Part shown: piece by piece, positions 35,295-43,915 of the stretch
How the letters are laid out: each line of letters starts with the position of its first letter
How positions within the stretch are numbered: position 1 is the first letter of the stretch
From: Pseudomonas sp. R76
GTDB lineage: Bacteria; Pseudomonadota; Gammaproteobacteria; Pseudomonadales; Pseudomonadaceae
Assembly: GCF_009834565.1 (NCBI RefSeq)
Contig: NZ_CP019428.1
Location: 4,774,001 to 4,838,000 of the forward strand
Direction of reading: 5' to 3'
Length of the DNA stretch: 64,000 bases
Translations under genes and position numbers: made by a program
Notes under the pieces: model-generated
Told to the model about the DNA's origin: nothing
What the model saw: the letters and a program-made list of their open reading frames with translations, nothing else
Database searches by the model: none

Positions 35295-37223
35295 ATGTCC
35301 AATTTCAGCAAAATCCTGATCGCCAACCGCGGCGAAATCGCCTGCCGTATCCAGCGCACCGCCCAGGCCCTGGGCTACCGCACCGTGGCGGTCTACAGCG
35401 ACGCCGACGCCCAGGCCCTGCATGTGCAAATGGCCGACGAGGCCATCAACATCGGCCCGGCCCCCGTCAACCAGTCGTACCTGAACATCCCGGCCATCCT
35501 CGAAGCCGCGCTGAAAACCGGCGCCGACGCCATCCACCCTGGTTATGGTTTTCTCTCCGAAAACCCCGACTTCGCCCTGGCCTGCCAACGCGCGGGGCTC
35601 ACCTTCATCGGCCCTGGCCCCGACGCGATCAAGCTGATGGGCAGCAAGCGCCTGTCCAAACTCGCCATGCTCGACGCTGGCGTGCCGTGCATCGCCGGCT
35701 ACCAAGGCAGCGCTCAGGACGACGCTACTTTGCAACAGGAGGCCGAGCGCATCGGCTACCCGTTGATGATCAAGGCCAGTGCTGGCGGTGGCGGTCGCGG
35801 TATGCGCCTGGTGCACGGCAGCGGCCAACTGCTCGACCAACTGCGCACCGCGCGTTCCGAGGCCATGAACGCCTTCGGCAGTGACGAACTGATCCTCGAA
35901 CAAGCGCTGATCGCGCCGCGCCATGTCGAAATTCAAGTGTTTGGCGACAGCCACGGCAACCTCATCTACTTGGGCGAACGCGACTGTTCACTCCAGCGCC
36001 GCCATCAAAAAGTCATCGAGGAAGCGCCCTGCCCGGTGATGACAGCCGAGCTGCGCCAGGCCATGGGCGAAGCCGCGCTCAAGGCCGGGCGCGCCGTCAA
36101 CTATGTCGGCGCCGGCACCGTGGAATTTTTGCTCGACCGCAGTGGCCGCTTCTATTTCCTGGAAATGAACACCCGCCTGCAAGTCGAACATCCCGTCACC
36201 GAGCTGATTACCGGCCTCGACCTGGTGGCCTGGCAACTGCACATCGCCGCCGGCCAGCCGCTGCCGCTGACACAGGCCGACGTAACGCTGAGTGGCCACG
36301 CCATGGAAGTGCGCCTGTACGCCGAGGACCCGGCCCAGGGCTTTCTGCCGCAAACCGGTGACGTGCTGCGCTGGGAGCCCGCCGCTGGCGTGCGGGTTGA
36401 CCATGGCGTACTTGAAGGCCAGCGCATCAGCCCGTTCTACGACGCCATGCTCGGCAAGATCATCGCCCACGGCGCCACCCGCGAAGAGGCGCGGCGCAAA
36501 CTGCTGCGGGCGGTGGAAGATACTGTGTTGCTGGGCGTGACGACCAACCAGCGCTTGCTGGCCGACCTGCTCAAACACCCGGATTTTATCGCCGGCGATT
36601 TCAGCACCGGACTCATCGCCGAACACTTCAATGAAATCCCGCGCCAGGCAGCAACGGACGAACAGATCGCCTTGGCCGCCGCGCTGTTTTATCACCACAG
36701 CGCCAGCGCTCACCGCCAGGGTTTAGCCGGCTGGCGCAACAACGCCAGCACGGCGTGGACCTACCGCCTGGAGATTAACGAGGCGGTCCACGAGGTTGCC
36801 GTCAGCGTTCTGGCAAACGACCATCTGCTGGCCAACGGCATCGATATCAGCCACCTCAGCAGCGACGGCCGCTGGGCGACCGTGGTCATCAACGGTATCC
36901 GCCGCCGCAGCGCCTATCACCTCGACGACACCCAGCTCTGGCTGCCCGGCGTGAAGGTCATCAACCGTACCCAGCAAGTCGCCAGCTGCCAGGCCGAGGT
37001 TGCCAGCGGCAGCGTCAAGGCGCCGATGGACGGTGCGATTGTCGATGTACGGGTGAGCACCGGTGAGCGCGTCACCAGAGGTCAATTGCTGCTGGTACTT
37101 GAAGCGATGAAAATGGAGCACCCGTTGACGGCCGGGATAGATGGCGTGATCACAGGCGTGCAGGTGAGCGCCGGCGATCAGGTGCGTAATCGCCAGATGT
37201 TGCTGGAGATTGAAAAGGCCTAG
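35295..37223 (+). CDS. atuF: Geranyl-CoA carboxylase alpha subunit AtuF (biotin carboxylase/BCCP)
   Basis: A 642-residue biotin-dependent carboxylase subunit. The biotin carboxylase domain (1-450) begins KILIANRGEIACRI and holds the ATP-grasp Gly-rich loop KASAGGGGRGMRLV, the ERDCSLQRRHQK motif and EMNTRLQVEHPVTE. The C-terminal biotinyl domain (about 565-640) carries the biotinylated Lys in LEAMKMEHPL. It supplies carboxybiotin to AtuC. The ATG at 35295 was chosen as the start of the conserved domain. It is the last atu gene here: neither an atuG-type dehydrogenase nor an atuH-type acyl-CoA synthetase follows. Confidence 0.95.
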   Translation: MSNFSKILIANRGEIACRIQRTAQALGYRTVAVYSDADAQALHVQMADEAINIGPAPVNQSYLNIPAILEAALKTGADAIHPGYGFLSENPDFALACQRAGLTFIGPGPDAIKLMGSKRLSKLAMLDAGVPCIAGYQGSAQDDATLQQEAERIGYPLMIKASAGGGGRGMRLVHGSGQLLDQLRTARSEAMNAFGSDELILEQALIAPRHVEIQVFGDSHGNLIYLGERDCSLQRRHQKVIEEAPCPVMTAELRQAMGEAALKAGRAVNYVGAGTVEFLLDRSGRFYFLEMNTRLQVEHPVTELITGLDLVAWQLHIAAGQPLPLTQADVTLSGHAMEVRLYAEDPAQGFLPQTGDVLRWEPAAGVRVDHGVLEGQRISPFYDAMLGKIIAHGATREEARRKLLRAVEDTVLLGVTTNQRLLADLLKHPDFIAGDFSTGLIAEHFNEIPRQAATDEQIALAAALFYHHSASAHRQGLAGWRNNASTAWTYRLEINEAVHEVAVSVLANDHLLANGIDISHLSSDGRWATVVINGIRRRSAYHLDDTQLWLPGVKVINRTQQVASCQAEVASGSVKAPMDGAIVDVRVSTGERVTRGQLLLVLEAMKMEHPLTAGIDGVITGVQVSAGDQVRNRQMLLEIEKA

Positions 37224-37289
37224 GCGGAACTACGAGGCTTGGCTACGCTCTATCCCCATCTGGAAGGGAAGAGTACGGGAACCTGCGCG

Positions 37290-37832
37290 ATGCCTCATTG
37301 GCTGATTATTGACCTTGAAGCCACAACGGATGAAGGCGGCTGGCCCGTGACGGAGATGGAAGTCATCGAGATCGGCGCGAGCCTGGTCAACCGCCAGGGC
37401 CGCGAGTTGGATCACTTCCAGCGCTTTGTGCGGCCGCTGCGTCGGCCGTTGCTGACGCCCTTCTGCCGGCAACTCACGCATATCACCCAGGCCAACATCG
37501 ACGGCGCGGCAGCGATGACCGAGGTGTGGCCGTTGTTCGAACGCTGGTTGGGCCAGCATCACGCGCGCCTGGAAGGCTGGGCCAGCTGGGGTGACTACGA
37601 CCGCCAGCAGCTTGAGCTTGAATGGCAACGCCATGGCCTGGCCAGCGCGCTTGCGCACACGCCGCATGTGAACCTCAAGCAGCGTTTCGCCAAGGCCCGG
37701 CGCCTGGACAAGCCGCTGGGGCTCAACGGCGCCCTGCAATTGGCGGGGATGCAGTTCCATGGCCAGCAACACCGGGCGCTGGAAGATGCGCGCAACACCG
37801 CACGCCTGTTGCCATTGATTCTGCCGGTCTAG
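37290..37832 (+). CDS. DEDDh-family 3'-5' exonuclease
   Basis: A 180-residue exonuclease-fold protein. Motif Exo I is LIIDLEATT (DxE, residues 5-13), Exo II includes the Asp in WGDYDRQQLE, and Exo III is HRALEDARNTARLL (HxxxxD). This is the DEDDh set used for two-metal 3'-5' hydrolysis of DNA or RNA, closest in style to small ERI-1/exoribonuclease-like proteins of proteobacteria. The substrate is unknown. The ATG at 37290 was chosen because the fold begins four residues later and GGGAACCTGCGCG lies upstream; an earlier ATG at 37239 lacks homology-like sequence. It stands alone after atuF. Confidence 0.85.
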   Translation: MPHWLIIDLEATTDEGGWPVTEMEVIEIGASLVNRQGRELDHFQRFVRPLRRPLLTPFCRQLTHITQANIDGAAAMTEVWPLFERWLGQHHARLEGWASWGDYDRQQLELEWQRHGLASALAHTPHVNLKQRFAKARRLDKPLGLNGALQLAGMQFHGQQHRALEDARNTARLLPLILPV

Positions 37833-37895
37833 GCAGCTCCCCTGGGCTTGGGCATACTGGCCAACCTTTCCAGACCCTTTTCCGAGGATTCACCC

Positions 37896-38180
37896 ATGTT
37901 TAAAGTCAACGAATACTTTGACGGCACCGTCAAGTCGATCGCTTTCGGCACCGCAGAAGGTCCGGCGACCATTGGCGTAATGGCCCCGGGTGAATACGAA
38001 TTCGGCACCGCCCAGCGTGAAATCATGCACGTGGTGTCTGGCGCGCTGAGCGTGAAACTGCCGGACGCCAGCGAGTGGGAAACCTTCGCTGCCGGCAGCC
38101 AGTTCAACGTGCCGGCCAACAGCAAGTTCCAGCTGAAGGTCGCCGTAGATACCGCTTACCTGTGCGAATACCGCGGCTGA
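37896..38180 (+). CDS. ppnP: Pyrimidine/purine nucleoside phosphorylase PpnP
   Basis: A 94-residue cupin-fold protein of the UPF0345/YaiE family, shown in E. coli to be a broad-range nucleoside phosphorylase. The whole family sequence is recognisable: [59 protein letters not shown] and DTAYLCEY at the end. The start has CGAGGA upstream. A strong terminator follows 20 bp after the stop. Confidence 0.95.
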   Translation: MFKVNEYFDGTVKSIAFGTAEGPATIGVMAPGEYEFGTAQREIMHVVSGALSVKLPDASEWETFAAGSQFNVPANSKFQLKVAVDTAYLCEYRG

Positions 38181-38200
38181 TTCAGCCAAGGTCAAAAAAA

Positions 38201-38231
38201 ATGCCCGTCTCGCAGGAGACGGGCATTTTTT
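38201..38231. terminator. Bidirectional Rho-independent terminator
   Basis: ATGCCCGTCTC pairs with GAGACGGGCAT around a three-base loop, with a T run on the right and an A run on the left, so it can end both ppnP and the convergent MOSC gene. Confidence 0.92.
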
Positions 38232-38245
38232 ATGGGTGGCGCACA

Positions 38246-39052
38246 TTACTCAAGAATGGTCACCGGCATGCCGACTTCCAGGCGCCCGACGCCATCGTTG
38301 ACCAGGTTCTGGCCGAACATCGCGCCGTTCTCCGTCTTGCGGTACGCATCGAGCGTGGCGAAAGGTTCGCGGTCAGCACTGCGCTCGCCGGTGGCGGGGT
38401 CGATGGTGGTGAGAATGCAGCGTGAACATGGCTTGACCACGCGGAACTCGACATCGCCAATACGCAGGCGCTTCCAGCCGTCTTCGGCGAATGCGTCAGC
38501 GCCTTCGATCACCAGATTGGGACGAAAACGCAACATTTCCATGGGCCGGCCCACCTGCCGGGACAGATCGTCCAGGGAGCCCTGGCCGATCAGCAACAGC
38601 GGGTAACCGTCGGCAAACGCCACTTGGTCATCATCATTGCCGAAACCGGCCTCGGTGGTACGCGCGCGCGCAAGCGGCATCTGCACCAGCCGCGTGGGCT
38701 TGCCGATAAACTCGCTGACCCAGGCAGCGGCGGCATCGCCGGCGTCCGGTACGCGCAGGGTGTCACGCCAGATGGTCACGCCGCGCAACTCGGCGTCATT
38801 GCCGGGCAAGGGCACGTCCAGCGTCGGGTGGCCGGGCGAACTCAGGGTCAAGCCGCCGGCACTGTTCCATAACGCCGACAACTGGCTCATCTTCGCCACT
38901 GCGCGCTGCGTCAGAAATCGTCCGCTGGCTTCGTCCACCAACATCCAGCGTCGATCCCCCGCCAGCCCGAGTTTATCCAGGCCGATGTGCTGCAAGGTCT
39001 CGGCCTTGCCGGACTTCAAGGGGTAACGGTACAACGCGCTGAGACGAAGCAT
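38246..39052 (-). CDS. MOSC-domain protein, YcbX/mARC-like
   Basis: A 268-residue protein with an N-terminal beta-barrel MOSC_N domain (LSALYRYPLKSGKAE, DRRWMLVDEASGRFLTQR) and a C-terminal MOSC domain with the molybdenum-ligand-type Cys in VKPCSRCILTTIDPATGE. Family members bind molybdopterin cofactor and reduce N-hydroxylated bases such as 6-hydroxylaminopurine. E. coli YcbX has a C-terminal ferredoxin domain of about 100 residues that is missing here, so an external electron donor would be needed. It stands as a single gene. Confidence 0.88.
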   Translation of the reverse strand: MLRLSALYRYPLKSGKAETLQHIGLDKLGLAGDRRWMLVDEASGRFLTQRAVAKMSQLSALWNSAGGLTLSSPGHPTLDVPLPGNDAELRGVTIWRDTLRVPDAGDAAAAWVSEFIGKPTRLVQMPLARARTTEAGFGNDDDQVAFADGYPLLLIGQGSLDDLSRQVGRPMEMLRFRPNLVIEGADAFAEDGWKRLRIGDVEFRVVKPCSRCILTTIDPATGERSADREPFATLDAYRKTENGAMFGQNLVNDGVGRLEVGMPVTILE

Positions 39053-39090
39053 GGGCCTGCATTCCTGAGAAACAAAGTGTCACCCTAAAG

Positions 39091-40026
39091 TCAGGCGGGC
39101 ACTTCGTCCAGCATCAGGCGTTGACGCACCACGTCCACCAGCTTGTCGGGCTGGAATTTGGACAGGAAGTTATCGCAGCCAACCTTTTTCACCATCGAGT
39201 CGTTGAAGCTGCCCGACAGCGAGGTGTGCAGCACTACGTACAACCCACGCAAGCGTGGGTCGTTGCGGATTTCGGTGGTCAGGCGGTAGCCGTCCATCTC
39301 GGGCATTTCGGCGTCGGTGAAGATCATCAGCAGTTTGTCGGTCATCACCTGGCCGCTGTCGGCCCAGGCCTTGAGCATGTTCAGTGCCTTGAGGCCGTCG
39401 CTGGCGATGTGCATCTTCACGCCGAGCTGCCCCAGGGTGTCGCGCAGCTGCGACAGCGCCACATTGGAGTCGTCCACCAGCAGCACTTCGCGACCACGGG
39501 CGCGTTCCAGCACCGGGTCTTCGAGTTTTTCCCGGGAGACCTTGGCGTTGTACGGCACGATTTCGGCGAGGACTTTTTCCACGTCGATGATTTCCACCAA
39601 CTGGTCATCGACCTTGCTGATCGCCGTGAGGTAATGCTGGCGCCCGGCGCTGGCCGGTGGCGGCAGGATGGCTTCCCAGTTCATGTTGACGATGCGGTCT
39701 ACGCCGCCCACCAGAAACGCCTGCACCGAGCGGTTGTACTCGGTGACGATAATCGTGCTGTTGGGGCCTGGCACCAGCGGGCGCATGCCGATGGCCTGGG
39801 ACAGGTCGATCACCGGCAGGGTCTGGCCGCGCAGGTTGACCACGCCGCACACGAACGGGTGGCGCTGGGGCATCAGCGTCAGCTTAGGCAGTTGCAGGAC
39901 CTCCTGCACCTTGAACACGTTGATCGCGAACAACTGCCGCCCGGCCAGGCGAAACATAAGAATCTCCAGGCGATTCTCACCCACCAGTTGCGTGCGTTGA
40001 TCTACCGTGTCGAGAATGCCGGCCAT
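39091..40026 (-). CDS. cheV: Chemotaxis scaffold protein CheV
   Basis: A 311-residue CheV: an N-terminal CheW-like domain (about 20-165, with VFKVQEVLQLP, GVVNLRGQTLPVIDL) fused to a receiver domain (about 180-305) with the acidic residues in LLVDDSNVA, the phospho-Asp in IFTDAEMPEMDGYRL, the Thr/Ser in VVLHTSLSG and the Lys in FLSKFQPD. It couples receptors to CheA and may buffer phosphate. The ATG at 40026 has AGGAG upstream. A FliA-type promoter at 40070-40096 ties it to the motility regulon encoded at 44-64 kb. Confidence 0.93.
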   Translation of the reverse strand: MAGILDTVDQRTQLVGENRLEILMFRLAGRQLFAINVFKVQEVLQLPKLTLMPQRHPFVCGVVNLRGQTLPVIDLSQAIGMRPLVPGPNSTIIVTEYNRSVQAFLVGGVDRIVNMNWEAILPPPASAGRQHYLTAISKVDDQLVEIIDVEKVLAEIVPYNAKVSREKLEDPVLERARGREVLLVDDSNVALSQLRDTLGQLGVKMHIASDGLKALNMLKAWADSGQVMTDKLLMIFTDAEMPEMDGYRLTTEIRNDPRLRGLYVVLHTSLSGSFNDSMVKKVGCDNFLSKFQPDKLVDVVRQRLMLDEVPA

Positions 40027-40069
40027 TAAAAGCTCCTGATGTGGGATTGTGCTGTTCACTTAAGGCTAG

Positions 40070-40096
40070 TTATCGGCGGCAAGCGCCAGACCTTGA
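40070..40096 (-). promoter_or_regulatory. FliA (sigma28)-type promoter for cheV
   Basis: The minus strand reads TCAAGGTC, 11 bases, GCCGATAA, an exact -10 and a good -35 for the flagellar sigma factor FliA. It ends 43 bp before the cheV start. Confidence 0.8.
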
Positions 40097-40561
40097 CCCC
40101 CGTAAAATGCCACGTAAATTCATTGATGTCACACTGACATCATGCTTTACTGCAACGGCCTCTCCAAATGGCACTACAGCAACTTCGCGCGACATTCAAA
40201 TCGACGCGAGGTTCCGCTGTGTAAGGGATTCCCCTATGAACAATCAGGCCCAACCTGATATTCGCGATATCTAATAGCCATTAATGTGACGCCATTCTCA
40301 TTGCATGAATGGAGTCAGGCTTTTGTTTGCCATCCCAAGCCCTCGGCCCACGGGTCTTCCAGAGACACTCGTGGCGGCAACTGAAGTTGTGCAATCGCCC
40401 AGGATAGTGCGGCGTATGCGCGGCATTTGCGATCATTCAAGTATCGGTCCTACTGAAATTTCAGAACAGGGCTACAGATTTCAGTCATATTTCAGCGGTA
40501 GTTTTACGCCATTCACCCGGTGCGGCATCTCATCAACCCGACCTTATGTGCGGAGACTTGC
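40097..40561. other. Intergenic region without a recognised gene
   Basis: These 465 bases lie between cheV and the HPt-like gene. Short frames, including a 12-codon one at 40236 and an 86-codon one at 40305, resemble nothing known and lack good ribosome sites. A perfect palindrome GATATTCGCGATATC is at 40257-40271 and a cluster of ATTTCAG sites at 40453-40495. Confidence 0.5.
40453..40495. promoter_or_regulatory. Cluster of CTGAAAT/ATTTCAG half-sites
   Basis: A perfect 12-bp palindrome CTGAAATTTCAG (40453-40464) is followed by two further ATTTCAG copies at 40478-40484 and 40489-40495, 11 bp apart. This looks like a multi-site operator 67-110 bp before the HPt-like gene. The regulator is unknown. 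Confidence 0.45.
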
Positions 40562-41011
40562 ATGATGAATAACGCAAACGAATGGCAAACCGCTCTTCCC
40601 GAGTTCTTGCTTGAAGCCGAGACGCTCCTGGCCAAGTCCGAAGAGTGCTTGAACCACTTGCACTTGATTCGCAACGACAGCGATGCCATCGACTGCATGA
40701 AAATCAGCCTGAGCAAACTGGCTGAAAAGGCCGAAGGCCTGGCCCTGCAGGCGATCAGCGAATTCTCCCGGCACATTCAATACCTGATTGCGAATGCCGC
40801 AAGCCCCATGGAACTGCATGACCAGGCCTTGAATGCCCTGCATGACTGCCTGACATTACTGGCTTGGCAACTGGAGCTGATTGACGCCCGCACCGGGGAG
40901 TTGGCGCTGGATGAAAGCGAACAAACTAAATTGATTGCGACGGTCACCTTGCAGATCCCACAAAAAGACTTCGGTTATAAACCGCAGCAGCGTGTGCATC
41001 ACACGTCTTGA
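40562..41011 (+). CDS. Degenerate HPt-like helical protein
   Basis: A 149-residue, mostly helical, soluble protein without signal peptide. Its first 85 residues line up by eye with the CheA/HPt histidine-phosphotransfer fold: FLLEAETLLAKSEECLNHLHL corresponds to [20 protein letters not shown] of CheA in this window, and the AEGLALQAISEFSRHIQYL helix to [20 protein letters not shown]. The phospho-acceptor segment HTVKGG is replaced by SKLAEK, so the active His is absent. The tail (about 95-149) is unassigned. The start at 40562 has CGGAG upstream; ATG 40565 is equivalent. It lies 352 bp before a two-component pair on the same strand. A role as a phospho-dead binding partner is inference. Confidence 0.65.
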   Translation: MMNNANEWQTALPEFLLEAETLLAKSEECLNHLHLIRNDSDAIDCMKISLSKLAEKAEGLALQAISEFSRHIQYLIANAASPMELHDQALNALHDCLTLLAWQLELIDARTGELALDESEQTKLIATVTLQIPQKDFGYKPQQRVHHTS

Positions 41012-41363
41012 GTGTTGAGCAGGTCGTATTCAATCGGTGAGTTATCTAAAAACGACACCGATATATCAATTAGCCATCAACGCTATAACTCTACAAACCC
41101 ACTTAATTAATACAACTGCCACCTCTTTGAACTCTGGGACTCCTTAATGTCAGGATTAGGGCCCAGGGCGTTTGTGCGTGTTTAATAAGCAGTGGAGTGA
41201 GGCGCCAGGCGACCAACGGTAATAGTGGTGGTACTATGCCCCGCTCGAAGTGACTCAACTTCACTATGTACAAAAAAATGTTTCGGCACCGCATTCCAAA
41301 CAGAGCCCTGTCAGCCGCCATGACCGGTCTTCCCGCAGCGAACCTTGATTGGCTCCATCCGCT
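41012..41363. other. AT-rich intergenic region
   Basis: 352 bases of lower GC than the surroundings between the HPt-like gene and the sensor kinase gene. It presumably holds the promoter of the kinase operon. No clear sigma70, sigma54 or FliA site, hairpin with T run, or credible small gene was recognised. Confidence 0.4.
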
Positions 41364-42257
41364 ATGTACGCCAGCCTGAAGTCACTCATCGCAAGATCCG
41401 TGTCCCGCAGCAATGCCCGTCGGATCGTTCTCGCCCTGTGCCTTTGCTCTTTGCTGGTCAGCGTGTGGGCCTACACCCGTTCGGCACCGTTGCCATTACT
41501 GATCCTGCTGCTCAACCTGGCCACCTTGCTGGTGGTGGGCCTGCAGCAATGGAGTTCGCGCAAATCGATCAAATTCCAGCCACAGGAATTGGCCGATCGC
41601 CTGCTGCAAGTCCAGGAAAACGAACGCCATCGCCTCAGCCGCGAATTGCATGACGACATCGGCCAGCTGCTTACCGCCGCCAAACTGCAGAGCGAATGGC
41701 TCAAGCGCCGTCTGCCGGACGACCTGCAAAGCCAATGCACGGTGCTGTGCAACACGCTGAATGAAACCCTGGCCAAGGTGCGCGACGTGTCGGCCATTCT
41801 CAACCCAAGGCAGCTGGCCAGCCTGGGCCTGGAGGCCAGCCTGCGCGCGCACCTGCTCAAGACCCTGGAAAACACCCCGATCCACTGGAGCCTGGAATGC
41901 CAGCAGCGGCTGACCGGTATCCCGGAAGAAATGGCCGTGGCGGCCTTTCGCATCACCCAGGAAGCGGTGACCAACATGCTTCGTCATGCCCAGGCGCACA
42001 ACTTGCTGGTACGCCTGCAACGCCTGCCCGAGGGCCTGTTGCTGATGATCTGCGATGACGGCCTGGGCTTCTCGCCTGCCATCAACCCAGGCCTGGAAGG
42101 CCAACGGGGCATGGCCGGTATGTCCGAGCGGATAGATCAGTTGGGCGGCACCCTGTCCGTCAACAGCCAGCCAGGTAAAGGTACTAAGATCGACGCGCTT
42201 TTTCCCTGGGCGCCGCGCGCCCTCGAACGGGCCAGTTCCCCTAAGGTTCTCGAGTGA
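41364..42257 (+). CDS. NarX/UhpB-type sensor histidine kinase
   Basis: A 297-residue kinase with two adjacent N-terminal membrane helices (about 20-60) and almost no periplasmic part, so it senses in the membrane or cytoplasm. The HisKA_3 dimerisation domain shows QENERHRLSRELHDDIGQLLTAAKLQ with the phospho-His in ELHDD. The HATPase domain has RITQEAVTNMLRHAQA, CDDGLGF and GQRGMAGMSERIDQLGG. The ATG at 41364 was chosen; a TTG lies 15 bases earlier. The stop overlaps the GTG start of the response regulator by four bases. No signal is known for this pair. Confidence 0.88.
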   Translation: MYASLKSLIARSVSRSNARRIVLALCLCSLLVSVWAYTRSAPLPLLILLLNLATLLVVGLQQWSSRKSIKFQPQELADRLLQVQENERHRLSRELHDDIGQLLTAAKLQSEWLKRRLPDDLQSQCTVLCNTLNETLAKVRDVSAILNPRQLASLGLEASLRAHLLKTLENTPIHWSLECQQRLTGIPEEMAVAAFRITQEAVTNMLRHAQAHNLLVRLQRLPEGLLLMICDDGLGFSPAINPGLEGQRGMAGMSERIDQLGGTLSVNSQPGKGTKIDALFPWAPRALERASSPKVLE

Positions 42258-42913
42258 TCTGCAATTTACTCTTGGTGGATGACCACGCACTGATACGGGC
42301 CGGCGTACGCGCGCTGATCCAGGACATGCCCGGTTACACCGTGATCGGCGAGGCCAGCGATGGCGCGCAGTTGCTGGAAAAATTCAGCGCCCTGCAGCCA
42401 GATATCGTGCTGCTGGACCTGTCGATGAAACAACTGGGCGGCCTGGACGCATTAGAGCAACTCAAAGCGGCCTACCCAAAAAGCAAAGTGTTGATCCTGT
42501 CGATGCACACCGACCCGGAGCTGATCATGCGCGCGCTGGAAGCCGGCGCCCATGGCTACCTGCTCAAGGACACCACCGCCAACGAGCTGGAACACGCCCT
42601 GCTGGCCTTGCGCAACAACGAGCGCTACCTGAGCCCGGCGATTGCCCACACGGTGATCAATCAGGCGCTGATCCGCAGCCAGGGCCCGACCTCTCCCGCC
42701 GCCCACAGCCACAACCTCACAGCGCGCCAATTGGAAATCCTGCGGTTGATCGTGCGCGGCAAGTCCACCCGCGAAATCGCCCACGGCCTGGGCCTGAGCA
42801 TCAAGACCGTGGAAGCCCACCGCTCGCAAATCATGAAACGCCTGCAGATTTTCGACGTGGCGGGCCTGGTGTTATTCGCCGTTCGCGAGCAGATCATCAG
42901 CCTGGACGACTAA
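42254..42913 (+). CDS. NarL/LuxR-family response regulator
   Basis: A 219-residue regulator. Receiver domain with LLVDDHALIRAGV, phospho-Asp in VLLDLSMKQLGG, ILSMH and LLKDTT; a C-terminal LuxR-type helix-turn-helix with LTARQLEILRLIVRGKSTREIAHGLGLSIKTVEAHRSQIMKRL. GTG start overlapping the kinase stop. Its last 42 bases overlap the end of the convergent lipid kinase gene. The target genes are unknown; the upstream ATTTCAG cluster is one possible site. Confidence 0.9.
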   Translation: MICNLLLVDDHALIRAGVRALIQDMPGYTVIGEASDGAQLLEKFSALQPDIVLLDLSMKQLGGLDALEQLKAAYPKSKVLILSMHTDPELIMRALEAGAHGYLLKDTTANELEHALLALRNNERYLSPAIAHTVINQALIRSQGPTSPAAHSHNLTARQLEILRLIVRGKSTREIAHGLGLSIKTVEAHRSQIMKRLQIFDVAGLVLFAVREQIISLDD

Positions 42914-43792
42914 CGGCGAGTCCAGCGGCAAGTGCACGCGCAGGGCCTTGGGCAGCGCGGAAAAACGCAGGTCATCGCCCTTCAACGGCTCGCCATCGAG
43001 GTTGATGTACAGCCCTTCGGCCACCTTGATTTCGACCCATGGCAGGCGCGCGCGCACAAACATATTGTCCAGGCCCCAGCCGTCGCTCATCAGCGTCATC
43101 AGCGTGCCGACCACTTCCTGGGGCGCCGGCAGGATGCTGATATCGAGCAAGCCATCATCGGCCAGCGCGCCGGGGCACAGCACATGCCCACCGCCCGCTT
43201 GGCGACCGTTGCCGATGCCCAGCGCAAGCAAATCGCCCTTCCAGTGGAAACCTGGCCCTTCCAGCTCGCCATAGGCCGCCTTCAATTCGCTGAAGCGCGT
43301 CAGGCCGGTGAACAGGTAAGCAGCGCCACCGAGCACTTTTTTCAGGTCTTCGGAAGTGTTGGCCGTGACCTGGCTGCCAAAACCGCCGGTGGCCATATTG
43401 AGGAATATTTGCCCACCCGCCTGGCCAAGGTCGATAGCCTTGGGCGGCACATCCAGCAACGCCAGTGCCTTGGCCGGCTCCAGCGGCACGCCGGCGGCGC
43501 GGGCGAAGTCATTGGCGGTACCCAGTGGCATCAGCACCAGGCTGGCGTCGGTCTTGGCCAAGGCCATGGCTTCGGCCACATCGCGCAAGGTGCCGTCGCC
43601 GCCACCGGCGATCAGGTGGGTGTAACCGTCGGCCAAGGCCTCGTCGACCAGGCGCCGGGCGTCGCCGCCCTCCCACGTCACCCGCACCGCCAGCTCCCAG
43701 CCTTGTTCACGCCGGGCCTGCACGGCCGCGCGCACGTCCTCGTTGAGGGCTTGCTTGCCATGCAGGATCAACAGTGCCTTGTGGGTGCTCAT
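42872..43792 (-). CDS. yegS: YegS-family lipid kinase
   Basis: A 306-residue diacylglycerol-kinase-fold protein that phosphorylates phosphatidylglycerol or a related lipid in the YegS group. The ATP-binding motif is LIAGGGDGTLRDVAEAM (about 63-79), followed by LMPLGTANDFARA and the second domain with NMATGGFGSQVTANT. Length matches E. coli YegS (299). AGGAG lies about ten bases before the ATG. The 3' end overlaps that of the response regulator by 42 bp in convergent orientation. Confidence 0.9.
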   Translation of the reverse strand: MSTHKALLILHGKQALNEDVRAAVQARREQGWELAVRVTWEGGDARRLVDEALADGYTHLIAGGGDGTLRDVAEAMALAKTDASLVLMPLGTANDFARAAGVPLEPAKALALLDVPPKAIDLGQAGGQIFLNMATGGFGSQVTANTSEDLKKVLGGAAYLFTGLTRFSELKAAYGELEGPGFHWKGDLLALGIGNGRQAGGGHVLCPGALADDGLLDISILPAPQEVVGTLMTLMSDGWGLDNMFVRARLPWVEIKVAEGLYINLDGEPLKGDDLRFSALPKALRVHLPLDSPLVVQADDLLANGE

Positions 43793-43915
43793 CGGGGGAA
43801 ATCTCCTGGTTCAAAGGTGCTTGAAGGATGTGGACCTTTGGGGAGGAGAAAAAAGCCATCGAAGTCGTAAATTATTTGGCAGGCGAGAAATTAACCATCC
43901 CATGGCCGCCAGCAT

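Noticed and set aside
40305..40565. 86-codon plus-strand frame before the HPt-like gene
   Set aside because: No recognisable sequence or Shine-Dalgarno, and it runs across the operator-like ATTTCAG cluster into the next start.
41103..41321. 72-codon minus-strand frame in the gap before the NarX-type kinase
   Set aside because: No similarity, no ribosome site, unusual composition; treated as chance.
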